Origin: Micavibrio aeruginosavorus_D | GTDB taxonomy: Bacteria; Pseudomonadota; Alphaproteobacteria; Micavibrionales; Micavibrionaceae | DNA: 64,000 bases | Assembly: GCF_051245535.1 (NCBI RefSeq) | Contig: NZ_CP195303.1 | Span: 496,001-560,000, forward strand | Direction of reading: 5' to 3' | Part shown: one piece after another, positions 43,046 to 51,821 of the stretch | How the letters are laid out: the number at the start of each line of letters is the position of its first letter | Numbering within the stretch: the stretch's first letter is position 1 | The notes under the pieces: model-generated | What the model saw: the letters and a program-made list of their open reading frames with translations, nothing else | Told to the model about the DNA's origin: nothing | The model's database searches: none | Made by a program: the position numbers and the translations under genes

Positions 43046-44338
43046 ATGGGTGTAGCGGTAAAGAAAGAATTTGAGATGCAGGAAACATTGAAAGATCAAG
43101 ACCCGGAAATTTTCAATGCCATTCAGGGCGAATTGGCGCGGCAACGCGACTCCATCGAACTGATCGCCAGCGAGAACATCGTATCCCGCGCCGTGCTGGA
43201 AGCGCAGGGGTCGGTTCTGACCAACAAATATGCCGAAGGCTATCCGCATAAACGCTATTACGGCGGCTGTGAATTTGTGGATGTGGCCGAGGAACTGGCG
43301 ATTGAACGCGCCAAGCAATTGTTCGGCTGTGCCTATGCCAACGTGCAGCCCCATTCCGGGTCGCAGGCGAACCAGGCCGTATATTTCGCGTTGCTGAATC
43401 CGGGTGACCGCGTTCTGGGCATGCGTCTGGACCATGGCGGGCATTTGACGCACGGCATGAAACTGAACCAATCCGGCAAATGGTTTGATTTTGCGTCCTA
43501 TGGCGTATCGGGCACCGATCACCGCATTGATTTTGACGAAGTGCGCAAACTGGCCCACGAACACAAACCGAAAATGATCGTGTGTGGCGCCTCCGCCTAT
43601 TCCCGCGCGATTGATTGGGCCAAATTCCGCGAAATCGCGGACGAGGTGGGCGCGTATCTGTTCGTCGATATGGCGCACTATGCCGGTCTGGTCGCCGCAG
43701 GTGTGTACCCAAGCCCGATCAAGCACGCGCATGTTGTGACAACAACGACGCACAAAACCCTGCGCGGTCCGCGCGGCGGCATGATTTTGGCGGATGACGA
43801 AGAAATTGGCACGTTGATCAACAAAGCCGTATTCCCCGGCATTCAGGGCGGGCCGTTGATGCATGTGATTGCGGCGAAGGCTGTGGCTTTTGGTGAAGCC
43901 CTGCGCCCCGAATTTAAAACCTACGCTCAGCAGATTGTGAAGAACGCGATTGTTCTGGCCGCTGCGTTACAGGATAAGGGCTTTGACATCGTATCCGGCG
44001 GCACGGACAGCCATGTGATGCTGGTTGACCTGCGTCCGAAAAAACTGACCGGGAACATTGCGGAGAAAGCATTGGACCGGGCGGGCCTGACTTGTAACAA
44101 AAACGGCATTCCGTTTGACCCGGAAAAACCGATGGTAACATCGGGCATTCGTTTAGGCACCCCGGCGGGGACGACCCGCGGGTTTACCGAAGTTGAATTT
44201 TTAATGATCGGTGAATGGATTGCCCGCGTTCTGGATGGTCTGGCCACCAATGGGGCGGATGGAAATGGTGATATTGAACGTGCCGTGCGCGCCGACGTCG
44301 AAGCCCTGTGCAAAAAATTCCCGGTTTATCCGGAGTAA
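43046..44338 (+). CDS. glyA: Serine hydroxymethyltransferase
   Basis: 430 residues. PLP enzyme converting serine plus tetrahydrofolate to glycine and methylene-THF. The cofactor Lys lies in TTTTHKTLRGPRGGM (about residue 240); ELIASENIVS, TNKYAEGYPHKRYYGG and DMAHYAGLVAAG are family hallmarks. AAGGAG at 43034-43039 fixes ATG 43046. The N-terminus extends about ten residues beyond QETLKDQDPEIF. nrdR begins 20 bases downstream with a strong ribosome site, so they are probably cotranscribed. Confidence 0.96.
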   Translation: MGVAVKKEFEMQETLKDQDPEIFNAIQGELARQRDSIELIASENIVSRAVLEAQGSVLTNKYAEGYPHKRYYGGCEFVDVAEELAIERAKQLFGCAYANVQPHSGSQANQAVYFALLNPGDRVLGMRLDHGGHLTHGMKLNQSGKWFDFASYGVSGTDHRIDFDEVRKLAHEHKPKMIVCGASAYSRAIDWAKFREIADEVGAYLFVDMAHYAGLVAAGVYPSPIKHAHVVTTTTHKTLRGPRGGMILADDEEIGTLINKAVFPGIQGGPLMHVIAAKAVAFGEALRPEFKTYAQQIVKNAIVLAAALQDKGFDIVSGGTDSHVMLVDLRPKKLTGNIAEKALDRAGLTCNKNGIPFDPEKPMVTSGIRLGTPAGTTRGFTEVEFLMIGEWIARVLDGLATNGADGNGDIERAVRADVEALCKKFPVYPE

Positions 44339-44358
44339 AAACAGAAGGAGGGGTCATC

Positions 44359-44838
44359 ATGCGATGCCCGTTTTGTGCCTGTGAAGAAACGCAAGTAAAA
44401 GACTCCCGCCCGACGGAGGATAATTCCGCCATCCGTCGTCGTCGCTTCTGCCCGACCTGTGATGAACGTTTTACGACGTTTGAACGGGTGCAGTTGCGCG
44501 AAATGACCGTTTTGAAATCCGGCAACCGGAAACAACCGTTTGACCGGGACAAAGTGTTCAAGTCGATGCAGATTGCCCTGCGCAAACGCCCGGTCGAGCT
44601 GGAACAGATTGAAAAGGCCGCCAACCAGATCGTGCGCCAATTGGAAAGCGCCGGCGAGGCGGAAATCCCGTCCGCAACGATTGGGGAGCATGTGATGCGG
44701 GCCTTGGTCCTGTTGGATCAGGTTGGCTATATCCGCTATGCCTCGGTATATAAGGATTTCTGCCAGCCGCAGGACTTTAACGCGTTTTTGGGCGAGTTAA
44801 AGGAACTGCCGACAACGAAAAAACGATCCGGCGTATAA
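44359..44838 (+). CDS. nrdR: Transcriptional repressor NrdR
   Basis: 159 residues from ATG 44359 (AAGGAGGGG just upstream). Zinc ribbon with CPFC (residues 3-6) and CPTC (31-34), then an ATP-cone domain (VLKSGNRKQPFDRDKVFKSMQIALRKRPV). NrdR binds (d)ATP and represses ribonucleotide reductase genes at NrdR boxes. No nrd genes are in this window; placement between glyA and nusB is the common alphaproteobacterial arrangement. Confidence 0.96.
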   Translation: MRCPFCACEETQVKDSRPTEDNSAIRRRRFCPTCDERFTTFERVQLREMTVLKSGNRKQPFDRDKVFKSMQIALRKRPVELEQIEKAANQIVRQLESAGEAEIPSATIGEHVMRALVLLDQVGYIRYASVYKDFCQPQDFNAFLGELKELPTTKKRSGV

Positions 44839-44867
44839 AAAGCTGGAATTTTGCATTTGCTAACGAT

Positions 44868-45356
44868 ATGGTCCGCCGCATCATGAGTACAGAAGCATCA
44901 CCGAAAAAATCCGAAGGTTCCCCCAAAGCCCGTGCGTCCGCCGCACGATTGGCCGCGGTGCAGGCCGTTTATCAAATCATGACCAACGATCAATCCGCCC
45001 GCGCGGTGATTGACGAGTTCCGGTTGCACCGTTTCGGGCAAACCGTGGATGGTCAGGATATGGTGATGCCCGATGGCATGATGTTCACGACCATCGTGAA
45101 CGGCGTGTATGACCGCCTGAACGAAATGGAATCCTATATCGCCAATGCCAGCGGCCGCCCGGTGACGGACAAGCCGAAGGAGCCGTTGCTGCATGCCATC
45201 ATGCTGTGCGGGGCCTATGAAATGGCGGACAGCCCGAATGTCGACGGCCCGGTGATCATCAGCGATTATCTGGATGTGACCCACGCGTTTTACGAGCAGG
45301 GCGAAGCCCGGCTGGTGAACGGTGTTCTGGACAAGCTGTTTAAAGCGCTTCGTTAA
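44868..45356 (+). CDS. nusB: Transcription antitermination factor NusB
   Basis: 162 residues (or 157 if ATG 44883 is used; neither has a clear ribosome site). All-helical NusB fold: RLAAVQAVYQIMTNDQSARAVIDEFR and the C-terminal DYLDVTHAFYEQGEARLVNGVLDKLFK. NusB with NusE binds boxA RNA in rRNA leaders to support antitermination. The gene ends inside the convergent rfbB-like gene: the two share 17 bases. Confidence 0.94.
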   Translation: MVRRIMSTEASPKKSEGSPKARASAARLAAVQAVYQIMTNDQSARAVIDEFRLHRFGQTVDGQDMVMPDGMMFTTIVNGVYDRLNEMESYIANASGRPVTDKPKEPLLHAIMLCGAYEMADSPNVDGPVIISDYLDVTHAFYEQGEARLVNGVLDKLFKALR

Positions 45357-46392
45357 GGTCCAGCCATTCGCGGCGGTCCAGCGACCAGTTGATCGTCTTC
45401 TTCAATGAATCCGCAAACATCAGCGGCGGGGCCCAGCCGAGGTCCCGCATCTTTGATCCATCCAGCGCATAGCGCAAATCATGGCCCGGGCGGCTGGAAT
45501 GGAAATCAACCATTTCGTGGTTAAGCGCACCCGCGCCAGTCAATGCCACAACGTTATCGGCAATCATGTGGGCGAGGGTCAGGTTATCGACTTCTTGTTC
45601 ACCAACGATGTGATACGCCTCTACATCACGCGGGTTGGTTCCCGTCCACGGTTTTTTATTCAGCAGGAACATATGCGCATCGGCGACGTTGCGCGCGTGA
45701 ATATAATGCCGTTTGCCCGCGCGTGTTTTATCGGGCGTGGCGTGAATGGGCACGATACTGCCATCCATCACGGACCGCACAACTTTCGGAATGAATTTTT
45801 CCGGGTGCTGGCGTTCGCCAAAAATATTCATCTGGCGCGTAATGATACAGGGCAGGCCATAGGTGTTGGCAAACGACACAACCATCTGTTCGCCCGCGCT
45901 CTTGCTGGCGGCGTAGGGGTTTTTCGGATTGTGGCGGTCCAGCTCGCTGTGGCCGTGCATATCGCCATCCAGCGGCACCGGGCCGAACACTTCATCTGTT
46001 GAGAAATAGACAAACAGTTCGAGATTGGGCAGGCCGCGCGCAAGGTTCAGAATATTGGTCGTGCCCAATACATTCGATTCAACAAAGCGCAGCGGATCGG
46101 AAATGGAATGATCGACATGCGATTCCGCACCCAGATGCAGAACGTGCGTGACATCGCGCAATTCACGCACCAGATTTTGTCCGGCCGGTTGGCGGAAATC
46201 ATATCCCAGATAACGGAAACGCGGATGGTTGAACGGATCAATCTGAATATCGCGCAGACGCTCCAGCGATCCGGCATAGGTCAGGGCATCAACACCGATG
46301 ATCGTGTCATCGGTGGTTTTCAGGATGTGTTCAACAAAATGGTGGCCGACAAACCCGGCCGCCCCGGTCAGGAGAATAATACGGTTGCTCAT
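45340..46392 (-). CDS. dTDP-glucose 4,6-dehydratase-like protein
   Basis: 350 residues, extended short-chain dehydrogenase. NAD motif TGAAGFVGHHFVEHI (residue 9 on), STDEVFGPV with the Asp-Glu pair used for dehydration, and the YxxxK motif in NPYAASKSAGEQM. DFHSSRPGHDLRYALDGSKM is the substrate-binding block of RfbB-type enzymes. It makes dTDP-4-keto-6-deoxyglucose or a similar nucleotide sugar for surface glycans. It stands alone, away from the 58-64 kb polysaccharide cluster, and overlaps nusB by 17 bases tail to tail. The sugar-nucleotide specificity is uncertain. Confidence 0.85.
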   Translation of the reverse strand: MSNRIILLTGAAGFVGHHFVEHILKTTDDTIIGVDALTYAGSLERLRDIQIDPFNHPRFRYLGYDFRQPAGQNLVRELRDVTHVLHLGAESHVDHSISDPLRFVESNVLGTTNILNLARGLPNLELFVYFSTDEVFGPVPLDGDMHGHSELDRHNPKNPYAASKSAGEQMVVSFANTYGLPCIITRQMNIFGERQHPEKFIPKVVRSVMDGSIVPIHATPDKTRAGKRHYIHARNVADAHMFLLNKKPWTGTNPRDVEAYHIVGEQEVDNLTLAHMIADNVVALTGAGALNHEMVDFHSSRPGHDLRYALDGSKMRDLGWAPPLMFADSLKKTINWSLDRREWLDLNEAL

Positions 46393-46725
46393 GGGGCGGA
46401 CTTATATAGAAGCCGCCGTGCAGGCGGTAGGGAATTTGTCCAAAATCAGTCTTTCCTGAGAAAAATGTTAAATTCTTTAGGGCAACGGGGATGGGTTAGG
46501 GTTGTCATTTTGCGAGGCAAGTTGAAAAAATACTGCTTTATCAGTATGTTCGTAGGGATAGGGAGTCGCGGAAACCCATAAAAATTACATAAAATGTAAT
46601 ATGACTCTAACCTAATGTTAGCGAATAGGGGGTACTCTTAACCATGGGGTCGACGTGGCATACGGGGTTGTGTGCCGGGTTGATGCATTCGAGTTCTGGG
46701 GACTATCTACTGGGTTTGGGGAATA
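46393..46725. other. 333-bp intergenic region upstream of fliL
   Basis: No gene seen. It contains a perfect AT-rich inverted repeat ATTACAT-AAA-ATGTAAT (46584-46600) followed by TAAC-CTAAT-GTTA (46608-46620), which may be regulator sites. A TGGCAT...TTGTG string at 46655-46671 recalls a sigma-54 promoter but the spacing is one base too long. The divergent rfbB-like gene starts at its left edge. Confidence 0.5.
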
Positions 46726-47211
46726 ATGAAGCCTCTTCTGATTATCATCTTTGCTCTTGTTTTGTTAGGCGGCGGCGGTGCTGGTGCCTACTTCTACTTT
46801 GCAAAACCGGCGCAAGCGGCGGTGGATGCATCGGGCGAGATTGCGCATGCGCCGAAGGCAGCGAAGAAAAAGGGGCATGCCAAAGATGCTGAGAGCAAGT
46901 TCGTTGAGCTTGATCCGCTGATCCTGCCGGTGGTCACGAAAAACGGTGTGTCCCAAGTGTTGAGCATGGTCATCGTTCTGGAAGTTCCGAACGAAGAGGC
47001 AATGAAAAATGCTGAACATCTGGCCCCGCGTTTGAAAGACGCATTCATTCAAGACATGTATGGTGTGTTGAGCCACGAAGCCGTGATGAACAGCGGTGTG
47101 TTGCAAGTGGGCCCGTTGAAAAATCGCCTGACCCGCGTCAGCCACAAGGTGCTGGGTGAAGACGGCGTGAACGATGTTCTGATCCAGGTGATTCAACAAC
47201 GCAGTATGTAA
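46726..47211 (+). CDS. fliL: FliL-like flagellar basal-body-associated protein
   Basis: 161 residues. One N-terminal transmembrane helix (LLIIIFALVLLGGGGAGAYFYF), a Lys/Ala linker, then a periplasmic FliL domain (KFVELDPLILPVVTKNGVSQVLSMVIVLEVPNEEA...LKNRLTRVSHKVLG). FliL surrounds the stator and supports torque. It is 14 kb from motAB, not in a flagellar operon. ATG 46726 follows TTTGGGGA. The terminator downstream makes it monocistronic. Confidence 0.85.
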   Translation: MKPLLIIIFALVLLGGGGAGAYFYFAKPAQAAVDASGEIAHAPKAAKKKGHAKDAESKFVELDPLILPVVTKNGVSQVLSMVIVLEVPNEEAMKNAEHLAPRLKDAFIQDMYGVLSHEAVMNSGVLQVGPLKNRLTRVSHKVLGEDGVNDVLIQVIQQRSM

Positions 47212-47253
47212 GCGTTTATTGAGCATCCGCAGCATAGAATTATTGGAATATGC

Positions 47254-47279
47254 AAAGGCCCGGTTTCCGGGCCTTTTTT
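47254..47279 (+). terminator. Intrinsic terminator
   Basis: Nine-bp stem AAGGCCCGG (47255-47263) with CCGGGCCTT (47267-47275) around TTT, then T-run. Downstream of fliL. Confidence 0.9.
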
Positions 47280-47442
47280 CATGTTGCACTGCGATTGCAC
47301 ACATCTATTTACGGCACTGCATCGGCGCACCCCTTGCGCCTGTGTTGTGAATTGTGCAATTTTCTCGCGCTTTTAAGCAATTAAGAGCAGGTCACTTAAT
47401 AAGTAAAAACACTAAAGAACCTGAACCATAAGGGGATCTGGA

Positions 47443-49545
47443 ATGGTCAATATCTATCTCGCGATTGCGTGTTGCGGCGCGTTGGCACTGATTTACGGTG
47501 CCTATGCCACACGCAAAGTTATGGCGATGAGTGCCGGGAACGAACGGATGCAACAAATTGCATCCGCGATTCAGGAAGGTGCTGCTGCCTATTTGAACCG
47601 TCAATATACGACGATTGGTATCGTCGGTGTTGTCGTTGCTGTCTTGCTGACCTTCTTGTTGGGTATGCATGTCGGTATCGGCTTTGTTATCGGTGCGGTC
47701 CTGTCGGGCGTTGCTGGTTACATCGGTATGAACATTTCCGTTCGTGCCAACGTTCGTACGGCACAAGCCGCGACAGTTGGTTTGAACGAAGCACTGGGCG
47801 TTTCGTTCCGTGCAGGTGCGATTACGGGTATGCTGGTTGTTGGTCTGGGTCTGCTGGGTGTGACATTGTACACCTGGTATCTGGATCATAACGGTATCGC
47901 TCTGCGTCCGATGCTGGAGGCCCTGGTGGGTCTGGGCTTCGGTGCGTCGCTGATCTCGATCTTCGCGCGTTTGGGCGGTGGTATCTTTACCAAGGGTGCG
48001 GACGTTGGTGCCGACCTGGTTGGTAAAGTTGAAGCCGGCATCCCCGAGGATGACCCGCGGAACCCGGCCGTTATCGCTGACAACGTTGGTGACAACGTAG
48101 GCGATTGCGCTGGTATGGCCGCCGACTTGTTCGAAACCTATGCCGTGACCGTTGTGGCCACCATGCTGATCGCGTCCAGCGTCTTCGCCGAAGATGTTGC
48201 CCGTCAGATGATGATGCTGCCGCTGATGATCGGTGGGTTGTGTATTGTTGCTTCTATCGTTGGAACGTTCTTCGTTCGCTTGAAGAACGGCAGCACGAAC
48301 ATCATGGGCGCACTGTATCGTGGTCTGGTTTGGACGGGTGTTCTCTCGGTCATTATGATCGCGGCCCTGTTCTTCAAATCCGGTCTGGTTCAGGACGTTG
48401 CAATGGCCAACGGTGAAACCATGACGGTTATGAGCCTGTTCTGGTGCGTTCTGACTGGTCTGGCTGTAACGGGCTTGCTGGTGTGGGTGACTGAATACTA
48501 CACCTCCACCGCGTTCCGTCCGGTGCGTTCGGTTGCCAAGGCTTCCGAAACGGGCCACGGCACGAACGTGATCCAAGGTCTGGCCGTATCGATGGAAGCC
48601 ACCGCATTGCCGGTGATCATCATCTGTATCGGTATCTGGGTTGCATTCTACTTTGCTGGTTTGTTTGGTATCGCCATTGCGGCGACCACCATGCTGTCAC
48701 TGGCTGGTATGATCGTTGCTCTGGATGCCTATGGTCCGGTCACGGATAACGCCGGTGGTATCGCCGAAATGTCCAAACTGCCGGATAGCGTTCGCGTGAC
48801 GACGGATGCGTTGGATGCCGTTGGTAACACGACGAAAGCCGTGACCAAGGGTTATGCCATCGGTTCCGCTGGTCTGGCTGCTCTGGTGCTGTTCGCTGCC
48901 TATACGGAAGAGATCAAGCACTACCTGCCGGATCTGGCTGGCATCACCTTCCCGTTGCAAGACCCGTACGTTGTGATTGGTCTGTTTATCGGTGGTTTGT
49001 TGCCGTACCTGTTCGGTGCCATGTCGATGACTGCTGTTGGCCGTGCGGCTGGTAGCGTTGTTGTCGAAGTGCGTCGTCAGTTCCGCGAAATCCCGGGCAT
49101 CATGGAAGGCACAGGCAAGCCGGAATATGGCCGCGCCGTTGACCTGCTGACCAAAGCCGCGATCAAGGAAATGATGGTTCCGTCACTGCTGCCGATCTTG
49201 GCTCCGGTTGTTCTGTTCCTCGTTGTGTACTTCATCAGCGGCGATCTGACCCCGGCCTTCCAGGCTCTGGGTGCGATGCTGATGGGCACGATCGTGACTG
49301 GCCTGTTCGTTGCTATCTCGATGACATCGGGTGGCGGCGCATGGGACAACGCGAAGAAGTTCATCGAAGAAGGCAACTACGGTGGCAAAGGTTCCGAGGC
49401 TCACAAAGCCGCTGTAACCGGCGACACCGTTGGCGATCCGTACAAGGATACAGCCGGCCCGGCGGTTAACCCGCTGATCAAAATCGCGAACATCGTGGCC
49501 ATTCTGCTGGTCGCTATCGTTGCGAAATTCGTGGCTGGCGTTTAA
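47443..49545 (+). CDS. hppA: K+-independent proton-translocating pyrophosphatase
   Basis: 700 residues, about 16 hydrophobic helices. It hydrolyses PPi and pumps H+ across the membrane. Catalytic signatures GGGIFTKGADVGADLVGKVE, DDPRNPAVIADNVGDNVGDCAGMAADLFE and the C-terminal TGDTVGDPYKDTAGPAVNPLIK are intact. The ionic-specificity position has Lys465 in VGNTTKAVTKG, the residue of K+-insensitive enzymes (K+-dependent ones have Ala). Codon use is unusually rich in GGT/GTT compared with neighbours, typical of a highly expressed gene. Followed by a terminator and a dispersed repeat. Confidence 0.96.
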   Translation: MVNIYLAIACCGALALIYGAYATRKVMAMSAGNERMQQIASAIQEGAAAYLNRQYTTIGIVGVVVAVLLTFLLGMHVGIGFVIGAVLSGVAGYIGMNISVRANVRTAQAATVGLNEALGVSFRAGAITGMLVVGLGLLGVTLYTWYLDHNGIALRPMLEALVGLGFGASLISIFARLGGGIFTKGADVGADLVGKVEAGIPEDDPRNPAVIADNVGDNVGDCAGMAADLFETYAVTVVATMLIASSVFAEDVARQMMMLPLMIGGLCIVASIVGTFFVRLKNGSTNIMGALYRGLVWTGVLSVIMIAALFFKSGLVQDVAMANGETMTVMSLFWCVLTGLAVTGLLVWVTEYYTSTAFRPVRSVAKASETGHGTNVIQGLAVSMEATALPVIIICIGIWVAFYFAGLFGIAIAATTMLSLAGMIVALDAYGPVTDNAGGIAEMSKLPDSVRVTTDALDAVGNTTKAVTKGYAIGSAGLAALVLFAAYTEEIKHYLPDLAGITFPLQDPYVVIGLFIGGLLPYLFGAMSMTAVGRAAGSVVVEVRRQFREIPGIMEGTGKPEYGRAVDLLTKAAIKEMMVPSLLPILAPVVLFLVVYFISGDLTPAFQALGAMLMGTIVTGLFVAISMTSGGGAWDNAKKFIEEGNYGGKGSEAHKAAVTGDTVGDPYKDTAGPAVNPLIKIANIVAILLVAIVAKFVAGV

Positions 49546-49564
49546 TAAGCCGCAGAAATCCAAG

Positions 49565-49595
49565 AAAAAGCCCCCGGAAACGGGGGCTTTTTTAT
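49565..49595. terminator. Intrinsic terminator with GAAA tetraloop
   Basis: Stem AAGCCCCCG (49568-49576) and CGGGGGCTT (49581-49589) closed by GAAA, with flanking A- and T-runs. Ends hppA. Confidence 0.92.
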
Positions 49596-49620
49596 TGGTT
49601 TTGTTGCCGTCTTTCCTTTC

Positions 49621-49688
49621 CGTCATACCGGCGAAGGCCGGTATCCATACGGTCTATCCCATGGATACCGGCCTTCGCCGGTATGACG
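49621..49688. repeat. Dispersed inverted-repeat element, copy 6
   Basis: 68 bp; left arm CGTCATACCGGCGAAGGCCG and right arm CGGCCTTCGCCGGTATGACG are exact reverse complements. The most symmetric copy in the window, about 30 bp after the hppA terminator. Confidence 0.9.
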
Positions 49689-49745
49689 CGTGTTTGTGGG
49701 AGGAAAGTTTCCGCTTTTTTGGTTTTTCCTGTATAACCCCCGGCC

Positions 49746-51149
49746 ATGAGCACAAACACACAGACATACGACATCAAAATTGACTCCCTTGGCGCGCAAG
49801 GCGACGGGGTGGGAACGCTGCCGGACGGGCGGCGGGCGTTTGTATCCGGGGTTCTGGCCGGGGAAACCGTGCGTGCACGGGTTCAGGAAGAAAAGCCCGA
49901 TGGCGTATTCTGTGCCGTTGACGCGGTTTTAGAGGCCGCGCCCAACCGCATTGCCGCGCCATGCCCGCATTATGATCGGTGTGGCGGGTGCGCAATCCAG
50001 CATATGGATGGCGCCAGCTATTCCAATTTTAAAATGGATACCGTGCGCCGGGCGCTGGCGCAGCATGGGCTGGAACCGGAATCGATGGACGGTCCGTTTA
50101 TCAGCGCGCCGGGCACACGCCGCCGCGCGACCATGGCCATGTATCGGTCCGGTCCGCGCGTGTTGATTGGGTTCAATGAACGGCGCAGCCGGTCGATTGT
50201 GGATCTGCAAACCTGTCTGGTTTTAAAACCGCGCCTTGTCGCGCTGGTCCCGGCCTTGCGGGCGTTGGGGCTGACCTTGCTGGAATCTGGCCATGGCATG
50301 GACATCACCATGATGACAGGGGATGGCGACGCCGTTGATCTGGTTTTCCGCCCATGGAAGAAAACACAGAACAAGCACGCACAGAAAAACCGTCAGGCCC
50401 GGAACAAAAAAGAACCCAAGCTGAAACAAAAGCAGATGGATGGGCCGAGCCTCGCCATTCTGGAGGCGCTGTACGATTTCGCCAACGAACACGATATTGC
50501 CCGCATTCATTGGCAGGACGGCTTTGACAAGCCGGAAGAATTAACCCCCGTGGCCGACCGCGCGCCCTTTACTGTGACATTGGGCGATCACATGGTCCGT
50601 CCATCACCTGGCGCGTTTTTACAAGCCACCGATGATGGTCAGGCCGCGTTGACCGAAATTGTTTTATCCGGCGTTGATGATGCGAAAAACATTGTCGATC
50701 TGTATGCCGGGTGTGGAACATTCGCGCTGGCCTTGCTGCGCGATAAACGCCACGTCACTGCGGTCGAAGGGTGGCGTCCGGCGGTGGATGCATTGTCGCG
50801 CGTGGCATCCACACTGGGCGGCGTGCTGGATACAGACTACCGGGATTTGGCGGATGATCCGTTGACGGCCAAGGAATTGAAAGATTTTGATTCCGTTGTG
50901 ATCGACCCGCCGCGCGTGGGGGCCAAGGATCAGATGCGTGAAATCGCAAACGCCAACGTGCGTACGGTGGTGAGTGTATCGTGCAATCCGGCGACCTTTG
51001 CGCGGGATGGGGCAATTTTAAAAGACGCTGGATTTAAGCTGACGCATCTGCGTGTGGTAGACCAGTTTTTGTGGTCCACGCATGTGGAGCTGGTGGGTGT
51101 GTTCGTGAATCAGAACTACGTCACGCCGCCGCGGTTGAACCGGGGCTGA
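49746..51149 (+). CDS. RlmD/TrmA-type 23S rRNA (uracil-5-)-methyltransferase
   Basis: 467 residues. TRAM domain (about 8-60: IDSLGAQGDGVGTLPDGRRAFVSGVLAGETVRARV), iron-sulphur cysteines CPHYDRCGGC (about 75-84), SAM site VDLYAGCGTFALALL, DPPRVGAKDQ and the catalytic Cys in VSVSCNPATFARDG. It methylates uridine C5 in rRNA or tRNA. Residues about 205-231 are an insertion of Lys/Gln/Asn-rich sequence (KKTQNKHAQKNRQARNKKE, 19 residues shown) within the central domain, not present in the family core as I know it. Start ATG 49746 is preceded by weak SD. Exact target (1915 versus 1939 U) is not decidable. Confidence 0.88.
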   Translation: MSTNTQTYDIKIDSLGAQGDGVGTLPDGRRAFVSGVLAGETVRARVQEEKPDGVFCAVDAVLEAAPNRIAAPCPHYDRCGGCAIQHMDGASYSNFKMDTVRRALAQHGLEPESMDGPFISAPGTRRRATMAMYRSGPRVLIGFNERRSRSIVDLQTCLVLKPRLVALVPALRALGLTLLESGHGMDITMMTGDGDAVDLVFRPWKKTQNKHAQKNRQARNKKEPKLKQKQMDGPSLAILEALYDFANEHDIARIHWQDGFDKPEELTPVADRAPFTVTLGDHMVRPSPGAFLQATDDGQAALTEIVLSGVDDAKNIVDLYAGCGTFALALLRDKRHVTAVEGWRPAVDALSRVASTLGGVLDTDYRDLADDPLTAKELKDFDSVVIDPPRVGAKDQMREIANANVRTVVSVSCNPATFARDGAILKDAGFKLTHLRVVDQFLWSTHVELVGVFVNQNYVTPPRLNRG

Positions 51150-51162
51150 AGCAGAAAACATT

Positions 51163-51243
51163 TTGTCATCCCGACAGAGCGAAGCGACGAGGGATCTCAT
51201 CTTGGGCAAAGGTGAGATCCCTCACGTTCGTTCGGGATGACAA
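51163..51243. repeat. Dispersed inverted-repeat element, copy 7 (divergent type)
   Basis: 81 bp, ends TTGTCATCCCGA and TCGGGATGACAA, and inner GAGGGATCTCA / TGAGATCCCTC arms. It has GAAGCGACGAGGGATCTCA-type internal sequence, unlike the CCGGC arms of the others, so it may be a separate subfamily with the same terminal GTCATCCC motif. Confidence 0.8.
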
Positions 51244-51261
51244 GGAGCGGACGAGCAGGGG

Positions 51262-51756
51262 TTAATTGCCGGGGCTGCCGACGCCGGCCTGCGATCCGGC
51301 GCTGTTAAACCGGCCAAGGTTGCCCATCATCTGTTGCAGGGCGGTCATTTCGTTACCCGATGTTTCGGTTTTTTCGCGAACATACGGGATGTCCTGACGG
51401 TTCGGGTCGACATTGTTGACCGTCTGAACCACGCCGGTATCGTCAAATTGAACGACAACGATCTTTTCCTCGATCACATCGGGGTCCAGAATGCCGCGTT
51501 TTTCGGTTTTCTGGCCCAGATAGTACCAGGTGTTCGGGTCAAACGTGCCTTCCGTGGTCGGGGAACCGAGCAAACGCATCACATCGCTGCGGGTATGGAC
51601 GCCGGGTTGAACCTCGGCCAGGCGGTAATCCTCAACAATATTGCCGCGCACCGCCACGGTGGGGGTGCAGCCAGCCGCCAGAATCCCTGTAAAAACAAGG
51701 GCCAGCGACATGATGGCGAGAGTGCGGAACGACGGTGTTTTTTTCATGGTCTTCAT
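51262..51756 (-). CDS. bamE: BamE/SmpA-OmlA-family lipoprotein
   Basis: 164 residues from ATG 51756 (MKTMKKTPSF; 51747 is an alternative). Signal with lipobox AAGC (Cys about residue 30). The mature part has the BamE fold: VQPGVHTRSDVMRLLGSPTTEGTFDPNTWYYLGQKTEKRG and VVVQFDDTGVVQTV. BamE helps the BAM complex insert outer-membrane proteins. The C-terminal third (ETSGNEMTALQQMMGNLGRFNSAG) is an extension beyond the core. Divergent from the cytochrome bc1 chaperone gene across about 65 bp. Confidence 0.92.
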   Translation of the reverse strand: MKTMKKTPSFRTLAIMSLALVFTGILAAGCTPTVAVRGNIVEDYRLAEVQPGVHTRSDVMRLLGSPTTEGTFDPNTWYYLGQKTEKRGILDPDVIEEKIVVVQFDDTGVVQTVNNVDPNRQDIPYVREKTETSGNEMTALQQMMGNLGRFNSAGSQAGVGSPGN

Positions 51757-51821
51757 CCCAACGGATGTTATATAAATATGTGAACGGATTTGATTTATAA
51801 AGGTTAAAAGGGTCGGATACA

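Noticed and set aside
46655..46671. Sigma-54-like TGGCAT...TTGTG before fliL
   Set aside because: The spacing between the GG and TTG elements is one base too long and the -12 GC is GT, so it does not fit the consensus.
46644..46892. ORF overlapping the fliL start
   Set aside because: It is in another frame and lacks homology; fliL explains the region.
28607..51243. The inverted repeats as a CRISPR array
   Set aside because: They are single copies scattered kilobases apart with no regular spacers or cas genes.
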